64,000 nucleotides of DNA from a virus: positions 21,757 to 85,756 of IMG/VR virus record IMGVR_UViG_3300031758_000036. One strand, written 5' to 3'. The translations under genes and the position numbers were made by a program. How positions within the stretch are numbered: the first letter of the stretch is position 1; each line of letters starts with the position of its first letter. Below are positions 1-9,892 of this stretch, one piece after another. The notes beneath the pieces are model-generated. The model saw only the letters and a program-made list of their open reading frames with translations. It ran no database searches and was not told the DNA's origin.

Positions 1-1
1 A

Positions 2-2659
2 AGCGAAACATTAGATGCTGCGCTTAAAAATATCAAGACTTCGCTGCTCGGTACTGAGACTGCTTATAGTAAATCGGCAGTTGCAGTTGACAACTACGCT
101 GAAAAACTAAGTGCAGCTAAAGTAGTCGCAGATGATTTTTTTGCCAGCATTATCGCCGGATCAAAAACTGGACAAATTTTAGACGAAAGTAACGAAGATA
201 CAATTGTAGCCATATCTGAAGCTCTGCGAGTGGTAAATAAAGCATTAGCGGACACTGAACCTGTGGCAAAAAAAGCAGAGCAAGCTATAAAGGCATACAA
301 TTCTGAAACCGCGAGTTCAGAGCAAACTGCGCTTGTAGTTGCACAAGCAAAAGCAACGGTTCAATCATACGATGCGATTATTGCGTCCGCCAAGAAGCTA
401 AGAGATGCTCTGGATAAAAAGGCAAAAACAAGCGGCAACGGTCTAACAGAGGAGGAGCGAAGAGAGCTTCTTCTTTTTAACGCTGTCATAGATAACACAA
501 TTAGGAAGCGCAAAGAACTCATAGAGTTAGCGAAATCAAAAAATATTCCCCTTGGTATTGACATAACTGGCGTAGATCTTGCCATTAATTCAACAGAAGA
601 ATTAAAAGCACAACTGAAATCTTTTAAGGAGATTGAAGCTAACGCCAAAATAGGTACTAAAGGCTATGAACAAGTACAGCAGGACATAAAAGGTATCGAG
701 GGTATACTTAAAGCCCTTGAAACCAACTTTACTGAACTAAAAATCAAGGTTCGCTTCGAAGAAGACAAAGCCAGTCTTGAGGGTGCAATTAATTATGCTA
801 GTGCATTATTAGACAACTATAAGGCACAACAAGGCTACAAGCAGGCTGGTTTTGACTTATCAAGGAGCGAAGCAGAGTATAGGGTAAAAACAGCAGAAAC
901 GGAACTGGCTGCGCTAAAAGACAGAAAGGCCAGCACCGGTGCAATCAAAGCAAAAGAAGATGAAATTGCACTTTTAAAGCAGGGCGTTATCGGGATAGAG
1001 AAGACAGCAATACAGGCTAGGATTACAGGCCTTGCGAGTGCACAAGCCCAAGAAAGGCAAATATTACTAGTCAAGCAACAGCAACAACAATTGGAAGCAC
1101 AGGCTGCCGTAGCGCAAGCGCAGCGTATAGCAGCAGAATCTAGATTAGCTGTATTAAAGGCAGAACAAAATCTGCTTAGCGCAGCATCAAAGGGAGCAAC
1201 GCTACAAGAATTAACAAGTCTTTATGAGATTGTTGAAAAAACGAAAGAACAGGTTGCTATTAGCGATAGACTAGTCGCAGTTGAAAAGAATCGCCAAGCC
1301 AACCTTAGCGCAGTCCAGGCACTTGAACAATCAACATTAGACTATAAACAAAAGACAGAAAAATCCACATTAGATGCGCAAGCCGCTCAATTGGGACTGA
1401 ATACAGCAGTCAAAGATGGCGTAGCACCCGCGCAAAATATAGCAAATAGCTTCGACCAAATGGGAGCCAATGCAACCCAGTCCTCTGCTGAGATCAGAGG
1501 CAGCACTGCCGGAATTTCAGAATCGTATTCATCAGTAATAGGTGCAGTTGATATCTTGAATTCGAGTATAGATGATACTGGTGTTTCCGCCGCAGGAGCC
1601 GCCAGCCAAGTGAGTACTGCAACTAGTGCAATAACGGGAGCCCTAAATGGAGCAGGATCCTCTGCTACTGGGCTAGAAGGTAAGATTGATGATGTCGGTA
1701 ATTCCATCCAAGCAACAGGGAGCAAGACAAGAGATTTAAATGCTAATTTATCCGCTGCACCAAAAGATGCTTATAATGAAATTACAAATCAGCTAGAGGC
1801 TGCTAACACAGCAGTTGGAGGCATTAGCGCCGATTTAGGCGCGGCAGGATCAGCGGCTGGTGGATTTAGCAGTAAAGTCAGTCCAATTGCGAGTAATCTA
1901 TCTGATGCTTCGCAAGCTTCGGCTGGATTAAGTGGAAATATTTCAAAAATTCCAACCAGTACATTGAATAATATCGAGACTTCGTTCGCTGGTGCGGCAA
2001 AATCCGCAAGTTTGATCGCTAGCGCTGACGTTGCTGGCTCCGTATCTGGTGCTCAAGCTCCTGCTAATAGCTTTGCCAATAGCATGGATGAGGCTAACAA
2101 TGCTGTTCAGGGTGTTTCGGATAAACTGAAATCGCTTAATGGTACTACGATTACAGTTAATGTTGATGTGCGCGGAGGATTGCCTGGCTACTGGACTGGT
2201 GGTCCAATTTCTGGCAATACTTTGGCCAGGGTTAACGAACTTGGCAAGGAGGCATTCCTGTCGGCCAGCGGTCGACTTTCGATGATTAATCGACCGGCTA
2301 ACAGTACCTGGAGAGCCCCTAGTTCCGGTACGATTATACCTGCACATCTTACTTCACTGCTAAACATCCCCAGGGGCGGCGTCAGCCTGCCTTCAGGTGC
2401 CTCTTCCAGGTTCCACAAGGCCACCCGAGGTAGCAATGGCGGTCGTAGCCTGGAAAGGGCAATTACCAGCGCTCTGAGGGGCTCCAGCGGAGCTGCTAGC
2501 AACGGCTACGAGGCTCGTTCTCAGGCAGCTCAAGCCGCGCAACTTGGTCGATTAACGTCAGCTATAAACGAACTGACACGCAAAAACTGGAATGTGGATG
2601 TGAAAGTCAGGAATACTGGAAATGCAGCCTATCTGGATGCGCTTAACCAGAGATTGTAA
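2..2659 (+). CDS. Tape measure protein, C-terminal part (5' end outside window)
   Basis: The reading frame is open from the first bases of the window, so this is the 3' part (about 885 codons) of a longer gene. The first half is Gln/Ala/Lys-rich and looks like long coiled coil. The middle is low-complexity Ala/Ser/Gly repeats of the form SADLGAAGSAAGGF. Near nt 2185-2340 there is a YWTGGPISGNTLARVNELGKE segment followed by GTIIPAH, which resembles the 'GGPV...GERGPELF...VIP' tail of many tape measure proteins. Such proteins set tail length and are ejected with DNA. The next gene starts on the last base of the stop codon (TAATG). The GTG at nt 230 is an internal codon and not the start. Confidence 0.85.
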   Translation, partial: SETLDAALKNIKTSLLGTETAYSKSAVAVDNYAEKLSAAKVVADDFFASIIAGSKTGQILDESNEDTIVAISEALRVVNKALADTEPVAKKAEQAIKAYNSETASSEQTALVVAQAKATVQSYDAIIASAKKLRDALDKKAKTSGNGLTEEERRELLLFNAVIDNTIRKRKELIELAKSKNIPLGIDITGVDLAINSTEELKAQLKSFKEIEANAKIGTKGYEQVQQDIKGIEGILKALETNFTELKIKVRFEEDKASLEGAINYASALLDNYKAQQGYKQAGFDLSRSEAEYRVKTAETELAALKDRKASTGAIKAKEDEIALLKQGVIGIEKTAIQARITGLASAQAQERQILLVKQQQQQLEAQAAVAQAQRIAAESRLAVLKAEQNLLSAASKGATLQELTSLYEIVEKTKEQVAISDRLVAVEKNRQANLSAVQALEQSTLDYKQKTEKSTLDAQAAQLGLNTAVKDGVAPAQNIANSFDQMGANATQSSAEIRGSTAGISESYSSVIGAVDILNSSIDDTGVSAAGAASQVSTATSAITGALNGAGSSATGLEGKIDDVGNSIQATGSKTRDLNANLSAAPKDAYNEITNQLEAANTAVGGISADLGAAGSAAGGFSSKVSPIASNLSDASQASAGLSGNISKIPTSTLNNIETSFAGAAKSASLIASADVAGSVSGAQAPANSFANSMDEANNAVQGVSDKLKSLNGTTITVNVDVRGGLPGYWTGGPISGNTLARVNELGKEAFLSASGRLSMINRPANSTWRAPSSGTIIPAHLTSLLNIPRGGVSLPSGASSRFHKATRGSNGGRSLERAITSALRGSSGAASNGYEARSQAAQAAQLGRLTSAINELTRKNWNVDVKVRNTGNAAYLDALNQRL

Positions 2660-3420
2660 TGAGTGTAACAATTGGAAGTGTAACACTGAATACATTAACG
2701 GCGCAACCATTTGGTTACGACGAATCAGATACCAGTCGCGGTCAAACTGCTCGCAGGTTTGCAATTAGTGGTCTGGTCTCCCCTTCCGAATGGCTTGATT
2801 TATTAGACGAATACGATAATTGGCGTAATTCACGAATTGACGATGAAGATCCTGCAATTTCTGCCGTCATTGGCACAACTGTAAATTTTAGCGGAACAGG
2901 CCCTGGGTCTCAGTCTTGGTCATCTGTGCAGTGTTGGTTTACTGCAGCGCCAAGCGCTGAACAACGTGGAGCCTGGTTGGCTGTTAACGTAGAGTTAGTT
3001 TCTGCAGTCGAAGCTTTACAGGTTTTACTTAAGCAACAAGAGGCAGAGACAGGCGGTGGAGGAGGTGGATCCACCTTAACGCCAGATTTTGGTACATTTG
3101 TGATCGGAGGCACGACATTAACATTAACAAAACCCCCAGATTCATATGGGGCTGGTCCAGCCTTGGACTTGACAATAGGTGGAACTCATTACGTTTCAGG
3201 TACATTGACTGTTGTCATAAATAAAGATATAGAAGGTACCACAAATCTTACTGGGTGGAATAACATAAAATCATGGTACGAAGCCACGATAACTACGACT
3301 CCATCCAGTGGTAGTTACTTTCCGGTCAGCGTTCCCAGTGCAACTGCTGAACGTGTATTGATTGACGGAACACCAACTGATATATATACCGTTTCGGTTG
3401 TACTGGTGCAGGTAATTTAA
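2659..3420 (+). CDS. Tail protein of two beta-rich modules joined by a glycine linker
   Basis: I do not recognise a named family. The 253-residue protein has two beta-rich halves separated by six glycines at about residues 132-137. Each half begins with a similar phrase (IGSVTLNTL near residue 5, IGGTTLTLT near residue 148), which suggests an internal duplication. It is translationally coupled to the tape measure gene (TAATG) and followed after one base by the next tail gene. The position right after the tape measure fits a distal-tail or tail-tip role, by analogy with siphovirus gene order. That role is inference. Confidence 0.6.
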   Translation: MSVTIGSVTLNTLTAQPFGYDESDTSRGQTARRFAISGLVSPSEWLDLLDEYDNWRNSRIDDEDPAISAVIGTTVNFSGTGPGSQSWSSVQCWFTAAPSAEQRGAWLAVNVELVSAVEALQVLLKQQEAETGGGGGGSTLTPDFGTFVIGGTTLTLTKPPDSYGAGPALDLTIGGTHYVSGTLTVVINKDIEGTTNLTGWNNIKSWYEATITTTPSSGSYFPVSVPSATAERVLIDGTPTDIYTVSVVLVQVI

Positions 3421-3421
3421 G

Positions 3422-5731
3422 ATGGTACTTGATATTCGCGCACAAATCAATTGCAGCCTTGGTGATTTAATTGATGCCAGCATAAGCGATGACTATATTC
3501 AACAGAATGGATTGATAACAACTCAAGGGAGTTGCACGATAGAAGGCACGATTACACCGTCAATTGGAGAAATTGTAACATTTAGTTATACAAAAAACGG
3601 TCAGACTTATGATATTCCGCGTACATTACGCGTACTCAGCAGTTTCACCGATCCGTATCGCAATACTAGTAAAATTCAACTAGGCTGTAAATTTACATAC
3701 CTTAATGACCTAAAAGAACCAGTTCGATGGGATGCCTTTTCCGACCCGCAAAATAGCAATTACACTAGTTCTGATACGGAGATTGTAGTTATACCTATTT
3801 GGGCAAAATCAATAGCTCAGAGGTGCCTAGATGGGCTTGGTATAACCCTGGCAGCAGGAAGCAATCTTAGTGTTTTGACAAATAGTTTTAGTATTAAGAC
3901 ATTTGACTACAGTTCTGGTTATGTGAATATATTAAACAATCTACTGGTATCCGAGTCATATTGCGGATATTTAAACACTGACGAAAACTTAGTATTGTTT
4001 CCGATTCAGGTAGGTGGCGGAAGCGGTCCTTACATTGACGAAGATAAGATGGTCGATGCTAGACCTGTAAATGTTGGAGATATACCGGCTGACGCTGTTT
4101 TCGTTTCCTATAGTACATTGGTATTAAAAAATGCAGGAGAAGAGCCAGATCCGCCGGATCCAGATGATCCCCCGCCGGACCCAGATGATCCACCGGCTCC
4201 AAACCAAATAACACCACCGCCACCAAATCCTGATATTGACCCGGATACCGGCTTGCCTATTGATCCGCCAGTTCCAGGTGATCCGGATTATCCGGATTAT
4301 GCGGCTGCAAAAGACGAATATCAGAAATGGTTGGAGTATTTTTTACGTTTCAGGGAGGAAGAAGGCGGCCCTTCTTTCGCTGTACTTACTTACAAGGAGG
4401 ATACAGTGAGTCCGACTGGTGAAACTACAACAGCAAAACTTACTGCGACCGTAGTCCATAATCCTGTAACAATTACGCGCTCTACTTACGAAGCAGTTGC
4501 AGTTCTGAATACTGAAGACGAATCGATTTCCCTTGAGGAAGAGAGGCTTGTGGCCGAAAGCACTGTGTCATCAAATATTTGTGGTATTATCGGTGCGGGT
4601 TATTACCAAGGTGTACTTGATGCTGCGTATGAGGCTAACCCCGAATTCACCTCTCTGTACATCAGAGACTTCAATCTACTTGGCCAGTCTAATGTTTACA
4701 TATTTAAGGAAATATTTTACTATGGCTGGGGTACCAGGACTATAGAATCTAAATACATAAGTGCGCTGCAAGTTGCCGCTGAAATGAACATGAAATGGGC
4801 ATTCGTATTTGCGGGACCTGATGGCGAACTATACCTTTCATATGTGGGATTTTCCGGGTATTTGTTGTCAGAGCAGACAATAACTGATGAACAGAAAATT
4901 GAGGATTTCGCGTCAAATGTTACTTATTACTACAGATTATGGCATCAAACTCTAGCCGGCCAGATAGCGACCGCCACCGCATCAGATGATGACAAAATAG
5001 AGAATACCCAGGCTGCTCGCAGTTATTTTGATGCTATCGCCAGACAAGGGCTAGTCTTTGATTATTCGACAAGTAGCCTTTCGTTTAGCAAAGGCAATCC
5101 CACCAGGCCTGCTAAAGAAAAACTAGTTCTAGAGCAATATGTAGATAAATCAGCAAATAAGATAATTACAAAGTCTGTCACGGATACTTCCAGTATTTTT
5201 CCTGAAGGCATTATTCCAGGGACGACACCTACGCCTACACCTACGCCTACACCTACGCCTACGCCTACGCCTACGCCTACGCCTACTGGTGGTGATCAGC
5301 AAAGTGGCTCCGCAGATATAAAGAAAAACGACCAGAGAACTGAAAGCCAATCTAGGCTGGAATTTGTTGATGGCAACATTCAGGCAACCAGAAGGATAGA
5401 GTATCGGTTGCCTTATGCTCCAGACGATAGGTTTTTAAAGACTACCGACGACAAATACTTTGCCATCCGGTCTGACGCGCCTCAAAAAGCGAATAAATAC
5501 GGCAAAATTCAAAATGCATTGGTTTTCGGTAACAGAGCTGGGATGAATGTAACAACAGTGCCGGAACTTTTGCCAAATCAGCCGTTTGCACCTATCGTGA
5601 TTGAAGCAGGCGGCTTTGCTGCTATGTTCAGGACAAATGGTACTAGTTGGGCTCTCGATTCAACTGGCATCTTAGTAAGCACTGATGGATTGTTTTGTGG
5701 GGGAGTTGGGACTGTTTACCCAACTCCTTAA
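3422..5731 (+). CDS. Large tail-tip or baseplate protein with proline-rich linkers
   Basis: This 769-residue protein lies in the tail-tip part of the operon. Residues 1-235 are beta-rich and contain a stretch typical of phage tail-hub proteins (DYSSGYVNILNNLLVSESY). An Asp/Pro linker follows at about 241-290 (DPPDPDDPPPDPDDPP), then a mixed alpha/beta region. A Thr-Pro repeat near 602-622 is encoded by tandem hexamers. The C-terminus ends GTSWALDSTGILVSTDGLFCGG, a beta segment like those closing tail-associated hub proteins. I infer a baseplate hub or tail-spike anchor and cannot name the family. Confidence 0.6.
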   Translation: MVLDIRAQINCSLGDLIDASISDDYIQQNGLITTQGSCTIEGTITPSIGEIVTFSYTKNGQTYDIPRTLRVLSSFTDPYRNTSKIQLGCKFTYLNDLKEPVRWDAFSDPQNSNYTSSDTEIVVIPIWAKSIAQRCLDGLGITLAAGSNLSVLTNSFSIKTFDYSSGYVNILNNLLVSESYCGYLNTDENLVLFPIQVGGGSGPYIDEDKMVDARPVNVGDIPADAVFVSYSTLVLKNAGEEPDPPDPDDPPPDPDDPPAPNQITPPPPNPDIDPDTGLPIDPPVPGDPDYPDYAAAKDEYQKWLEYFLRFREEEGGPSFAVLTYKEDTVSPTGETTTAKLTATVVHNPVTITRSTYEAVAVLNTEDESISLEEERLVAESTVSSNICGIIGAGYYQGVLDAAYEANPEFTSLYIRDFNLLGQSNVYIFKEIFYYGWGTRTIESKYISALQVAAEMNMKWAFVFAGPDGELYLSYVGFSGYLLSEQTITDEQKIEDFASNVTYYYRLWHQTLAGQIATATASDDDKIENTQAARSYFDAIARQGLVFDYSTSSLSFSKGNPTRPAKEKLVLEQYVDKSANKIITKSVTDTSSIFPEGIIPGTTPTPTPTPTPTPTPTPTPTPTGGDQQSGSADIKKNDQRTESQSRLEFVDGNIQATRRIEYRLPYAPDDRFLKTTDDKYFAIRSDAPQKANKYGKIQNALVFGNRAGMNVTTVPELLPNQPFAPIVIEAGGFAAMFRTNGTSWALDSTGILVSTDGLFCGGVGTVYPTP
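5225..5284 (+). repeat. In-frame tandem repeat encoding a Thr-Pro tract
   Basis: Three copies of the 12-mer ACACCTACGCCT are followed by four copies of ACGCCT, all in phase with the reading frame. Each hexamer adds one Thr-Pro pair, so copy-number change would lengthen the linker without a frameshift. Confidence 0.9.
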
Positions 5732-5768
5732 TCCAGCACCTTTATTCTAGTTCTTAAGGGCTCAAGGC

Positions 5769-6932
5769 ATGGCACCACCTAGCGAAACTCCTGTACCCTG
5801 GTTCCCTGTAGTTCAAGGTATAGTGTCACTCGGTGAAATTCCCGAGGTTGTCGACGGGCAAATTACGGTCGAGCATCTTGTCCCAGTTTGGAATCAAGTA
5901 ACAACGACTTCATCTAAAACTAGGACAATAATTGAGGTAAAGGTTTATCGTTATTCGCTTAACCTGTTAACAGAAATAGCCCCCATACCATCTCACACTG
6001 AACTGGTTGTCCAAAGTATTAATACAATTAATCCGGACATTGTTTTAGTGCAGGTCGCTATTGCTGATCCGACGATAGAATCTGGGTCGCTTGCTATAGA
6101 TGTTCCCGTTACAGAGGTAACCATTAATACTTCGACAGTTATTCATGCCGGCGATGTGAGCGTCGTTTATGTAGATTCAATAATGAATATTGATATTCAA
6201 ATACCAACCATAAGCGTAACCGCAAACTTAGCACCTGTTGTCTGGCATCTTGACGGAGTAAATAATTCAACCTCTACTTCTTCTAGCGGCGCCTACGCCG
6301 TCTCCGCTACATTTTACGGAACGGCTGCTTTGTCTACAACAAGATCGAAGTATGGCGCATCTTCTGTGTATTTTTCACAGGAACAAATTGCTTTTTTTGA
6401 AGTTCCGGATCCCAGTATTTCTCGCTTAGTATTTGTTCCTGATATTCAATTAGGCAGTGAGGATTGGTGTATTGAATTCTGGTGGTTTGCAGCAAGCCCC
6501 GACTCTACGGCTTACACCACTATCTATACTATAAAGAATGATGCAATTTATGGAGAACTTGCTAGCTTAGATGTCGATTTTACTGACAACAGAATATCAC
6601 AATGGTGGACCGGAGGTATTGGATTTAATCTTGATGAGTCACTAAATCCATTAATATTCACAAGAAATCAATGGAATCACGTAGCATGGTACAGAATCGG
6701 CAACTCCTACTACCTGGCATTGAATGGTGTAGTTGAAAGTGACAATGTTCGCGGCCCAGTGAATCCATCTGATCCGATACTTAATATTGAAGATATTTTA
6801 CATACAGTTGGTGAATTTGATGGTCTTGGTTATTATACTATGCCTGATGATTATGTTGATGAAATAAGGATTTCCTATGGAACGTCTCCATACACTGCGT
6901 CCAACTTCATCCCACCTTCCTCTCAATTCTAG
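5769..6932 (+). CDS. Tail protein with LamG-like (concanavalin A-like) domain
   Basis: Residues 1-150 are beta-rich with repeated VTEVTINTSTVIHAGD-type strands and look like a structural stalk. From about residue 155 to the end the pattern is that of a laminin-G/concanavalin-like jelly roll: VVWHLDGVNNST, then SKYGASSVYF, WCIEFWW, RNQWNHVAWYRIGNSYYLALNG, and a closing DDYVDEIRISYGTSPYT. Such domains bind carbohydrate. Placed after the tail-tip genes, it is probably an adhesin contacting the host surface. The ATG follows a short gap with no clear Shine-Dalgarno sequence. Confidence 0.7.
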   Translation: MAPPSETPVPWFPVVQGIVSLGEIPEVVDGQITVEHLVPVWNQVTTTSSKTRTIIEVKVYRYSLNLLTEIAPIPSHTELVVQSINTINPDIVLVQVAIADPTIESGSLAIDVPVTEVTINTSTVIHAGDVSVVYVDSIMNIDIQIPTISVTANLAPVVWHLDGVNNSTSTSSSGAYAVSATFYGTAALSTTRSKYGASSVYFSQEQIAFFEVPDPSISRLVFVPDIQLGSEDWCIEFWWFAASPDSTAYTTIYTIKNDAIYGELASLDVDFTDNRISQWWTGGIGFNLDESLNPLIFTRNQWNHVAWYRIGNSYYLALNGVVESDNVRGPVNPSDPILNIEDILHTVGEFDGLGYYTMPDDYVDEIRISYGTSPYTASNFIPPSSQF

Positions 6933-6968
6933 TTAAACTTGGAATTATAGATAAGTCTCCTTTTAACA

Positions 6969-7397
6969 ATGGCTGTTGTTTCTGTTTATAACCATACGGC
7001 CCTTCGCTTTATCAATGGGTCGAATAGCCCCACTGATACTTATAAATTAATGCTGTGCACTAGCAGTACCTTTGATGCTACGAATACGACACTTGCTGGT
7101 ATAACAAAAACCGAAGTGGCAACGGGGAACGGCTATGTCGCGACCGGCAAAGCTTTGACAAATACTGCAGTCGCTACTGTTACTACAAATGATGCAAAAT
7201 TTAGTGCAGATAATGTAGAGTGGCTTGTTAATACGGCATCAATATCAGCCAACAGCGCGATTCTGTACAATGATACGGATGCTGATGATCCCCCTGTTTT
7301 TCATATTGACTTTGGTGGGACCAGAACCGTATTACCGGGAAATACGTTTGGTATTATCTGGAGTGCTGATGGCGTTTATAAGTTTAATATTACCTAA
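6969..7397 (+). CDS. Small phage structural protein (beta-rich, tail region)
   Basis: 142 residues. The pattern 'TYKLMLCTSSTFDAT ... VATGNGYVATGKAL ... WLVNTASISANSAILYNDT ... HIDFGGTRTVLPGNTFGIIW' matches a recurrent phage structural family whose members carry the same order of blocks (a short KV.L.TS strand, GYTAGGK, then an ..AVIY..T..IAYIDFGG core). The function is not known to me. The following gene has a related architecture, so the two may be diverged paralogues. It lies in a continuous plus-strand tail operon. Confidence 0.6.
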   Translation: MAVVSVYNHTALRFINGSNSPTDTYKLMLCTSSTFDATNTTLAGITKTEVATGNGYVATGKALTNTAVATVTTNDAKFSADNVEWLVNTASISANSAILYNDTDADDPPVFHIDFGGTRTVLPGNTFGIIWSADGVYKFNIT

Positions 7398-7450
7398 TTA
7401 TTGGAACCATATCAGGGAGCGAATAGCCTTACCTCAATCACCTTTGTGTC

Positions 7451-7855
7451 ATGGCGCAATCGACTATCATTAGCACAAAGGAACTTCAGCGGCAGGCCGA
7501 GTTATGCTTTGAGGGCGAGACATTAAAGGTAATGCTGGCGAGTGTGGGTGCTACTGGTTACACAGAAGAAAGTACAGTAGCTAACTGGCAGTCTGTTGAA
7601 GTGACTGGGCTGGGATACACTCGCTTTAGTACTGTTATTGGAACTGGTTCGTATAGCAATTCTCTTGCTGCATATACCTTACCTTCTATTGACGCAGTAT
7701 TTACTGCCGGTGGTACAGGGTGGGGATACGATCGGATCATTATTTATATCGATGGTGCGACTTATCCTCATAGTATAATTGCAGAAAATCCTACAGTTTT
7801 CCTGCAGTCTGGTCAAACGCAGACTTATCGGTTGGCCCTTCGCCAGGATGACTGA
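7451..7855 (+). CDS. Small phage structural protein, relative of the preceding gene
   Basis: 134 residues with the block order of the upstream gene: LKVMLASVGATGYT, a GYTRFSTVIG strand, ...DRIIIYIDGATYPHSIIAENP, then QTQTYRLALR. Its stop codon overlaps the next ATG (TGATGG), so translation is probably coupled. I infer a tail-tip or virion surface component from position and beta-rich content. Confidence 0.6.
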   Translation: MAQSTIISTKELQRQAELCFEGETLKVMLASVGATGYTEESTVANWQSVEVTGLGYTRFSTVIGTGSYSNSLAAYTLPSIDAVFTAGGTGWGYDRIIIYIDGATYPHSIIAENPTVFLQSGQTQTYRLALRQDD

Positions 7856-9687
7856 TGGGCTTAAAATTAAACCTAATTATAGATTACGGAAATCTTGTTC
7901 AAACCATAAGAAACATTGTTGAAGCAAACCGCAAGAAATTACTTGAGCAGGATAGGAAACGACAGATCAAAGAGGATATAAAGAGCAAAGAGCAGGAGCA
8001 GGCAAACTTTGGTGGCCCGCAGCCGCGAAATTCAGCATCTCCCGGTTTTCCGGAGAGCGAGAAAACTCCAAGAACAACATATGAGCCTTGGGATACAACA
8101 TCTGAAACTAAGAATTACCGCGAAACTTTAGCAGAAGCGAAAGAAAATGAACGCCGCAAATCAAAAGAAAAGGACGAAAAGTACAGAGCAAATAAACCTG
8201 GAAGCTTTCCTGATAAAAGTAAGCCAAAATTAGGACACTTTTGGGCTTTCAAAGATTATAAATTCCAAGAATCTGGTCCCAAAGTTCTGGGTGAAAGTAG
8301 TGGTGGCCTTGGGGAGAGTGGCTACGCAATACTTCTGCCAGAGATTAGCGGTGGAAATACAACAATACAAAAGACTAATCTTGTCACAGGAACTGGTGGC
8401 AAATGGGATGAATTTGGAGGCGATTCTTTTAGCGCTGAATTCGTAACTACTACCGACTTTGAGTCAGTATTCGACGAAATCACTCTATACATAACTGATT
8501 TTGATACATGCGAAATAGTGTGTCCGAAGGAACGTTGGCAGACCGGCTATGTAACGACATCCTCTCTGTTAAATGTTCAGGAGGCTGTAGAGCATTTAGC
8601 CATTCCCGTTGGAGATGGCAAGTTTATACTAATTACAGCCGAAAAATATGTATATTGGCAATTTAATACTATCTGGACAGGTGGGAAGAAGATGTATGCT
8701 GGAGACGGCAGTTGCGAAAGTTTTGGACAGGGTAGTTGTCCTGGAGGCTGGAACCCAATCTCCTTTCCGGGCAACCCGAACTTATGTCCATCAGAAATCT
8801 TACATATTGTAACGTTCGTTGGCGGCTGGGCTGATACGAACTGCGAGACGATATACAGGTATTGGGGACCGTATGAAGCAACATATGGCTTCGTCTCTAG
8901 AAGTTATGTAACTGACACTCGTAGAATATTCTCCGCTTATATTTGCAGCGATAGTAACAGAAGGGAGATCGATATACCTGAAAAATTGCAAGATTTCCTT
9001 GATATTCAATTTGATGAAGCCGTTGCCGATTATCCGCCTCCTTATGAAATTGGCTTCAACTATACTTACGAGCACAGTGAAAAAATTTACAGGGACATTG
9101 GCAGCCACGACCTAAATAGCGGTTATGTCCCACCTGCAAACGGCAACCCCGGATACCAAATTGACATCTCAAAAGGCTTGTGGACTGATAATTTTCTTGA
9201 AGGGTACACACCAGAGGTATTTAAGTGGATAAACAATAAAATTAACTTTGTAGATGGAGGTAAAATCAAAGAATTTACAAATAAAAAGCAGATCATACTG
9301 GATGCTTCGAGGCCAGATACTGCTTATGGACACATTTTAAAATATATCGATGATGAAACCGGCGATGTTGATTACCCATATGCCAGTTACCTATATAATA
9401 ATTTTACAAATTTTCTGTATGCCACAATTCCTGCAGATAAAACGCCTTCCTGGGACATGTGGAGAGAAGGCTATGCAGGTGAGAAACCCAAAAGCGAACT
9501 CACTGCGACCCTCAGATTGAGGGCCAATCGTGACAAGGCTGAAGGTGATTACAATGACTACGATTCAGAATTAAAATATTACGGCAAAGAAGATATACTT
9601 GGAGTGGTTTGGGACTGGGATGACCCAAAATACTGTAAAGAAATGTGCATTGCGCTAGGCTTTAGTGGTGGCGATTTGACTATATAA
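7855..9687 (+). CDS. Large tail-region protein of unknown family
   Basis: 610 residues. The N-terminal 130 residues are strongly charged and helical (KNIVEANRKKLLEQDRKRQIKEDIKSKEQEQ), then disordered and Lys/Pro-rich. The rest is beta-rich, with many aromatic residues and paired cysteines (EIVCPKERWQ, CESFGQGSCPGGW, YICSDSNRR, KYCKEMC). I do not recognise the fold. It is the last gene of the tail block and overlaps the preceding gene by one base. A virion-associated protein is likely, but the specific role is unknown. Confidence 0.5.
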   Translation: MGLKLNLIIDYGNLVQTIRNIVEANRKKLLEQDRKRQIKEDIKSKEQEQANFGGPQPRNSASPGFPESEKTPRTTYEPWDTTSETKNYRETLAEAKENERRKSKEKDEKYRANKPGSFPDKSKPKLGHFWAFKDYKFQESGPKVLGESSGGLGESGYAILLPEISGGNTTIQKTNLVTGTGGKWDEFGGDSFSAEFVTTTDFESVFDEITLYITDFDTCEIVCPKERWQTGYVTTSSLLNVQEAVEHLAIPVGDGKFILITAEKYVYWQFNTIWTGGKKMYAGDGSCESFGQGSCPGGWNPISFPGNPNLCPSEILHIVTFVGGWADTNCETIYRYWGPYEATYGFVSRSYVTDTRRIFSAYICSDSNRREIDIPEKLQDFLDIQFDEAVADYPPPYEIGFNYTYEHSEKIYRDIGSHDLNSGYVPPANGNPGYQIDISKGLWTDNFLEGYTPEVFKWINNKINFVDGGKIKEFTNKKQIILDASRPDTAYGHILKYIDDETGDVDYPYASYLYNNFTNFLYATIPADKTPSWDMWREGYAGEKPKSELTATLRLRANRDKAEGDYNDYDSELKYYGKEDILGVVWDWDDPKYCKEMCIALGFSGGDLTI

Positions 9688-9731
9688 ATATATGCTTCGG
9701 CACCATAGTATCAGAGCTTTAGAATACAAAA

Positions 9732-9857
9732 GTGCAAGACGAAGAGAAGCCTGATCTATTAACAAAAATGCAGATGGCAGTTAGTGTGAATCGCCATTCA
9801 ATGTTACGTAAAAGCGCTGACAAAAAGCTAGTTAACGATGCGATATACGGCAAGTGA
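9732..9857 (+). CDS. Possible 41-residue small protein before the scaffold gene
   Basis: A GTG-started frame encodes a mixed-charge, helix-prone peptide beginning VQDEEKPDLLTKMQMAVSVN. It fills most of the otherwise empty 200-base gap between the tail block and the scaffold gene. There is no convincing ribosome-binding site, so this may be non-coding leader. Confidence 0.25.
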   Translation: MQDEEKPDLLTKMQMAVSVNRHSMLRKSADKKLVNDAIYGK

Positions 9858-9879
9858 ATTTGGCATACTAACGCGCCCT

Positions 9880-9892
9880 TAGGCGTGATGCC
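9880..9892 (+). promoter_or_regulatory. TAGGCGTGATGCC motif over the scaffold start codon
   Basis: This 13-mer contains the scaffold ATG. Close relatives (TAGGCGTGACGCC and TAGGCGCGATGCC) lie just ahead of the portal gene. Each has short self-complementary GGC/GCC arms, so a translational or transcriptional control site shared by head genes is possible. Confidence 0.35.

Noticed and set aside
5150-5350. Minus-strand ORF with a long Arg run
   Set aside because: It arises from the Thr-Pro hexamer repeat read on the opposite strand.
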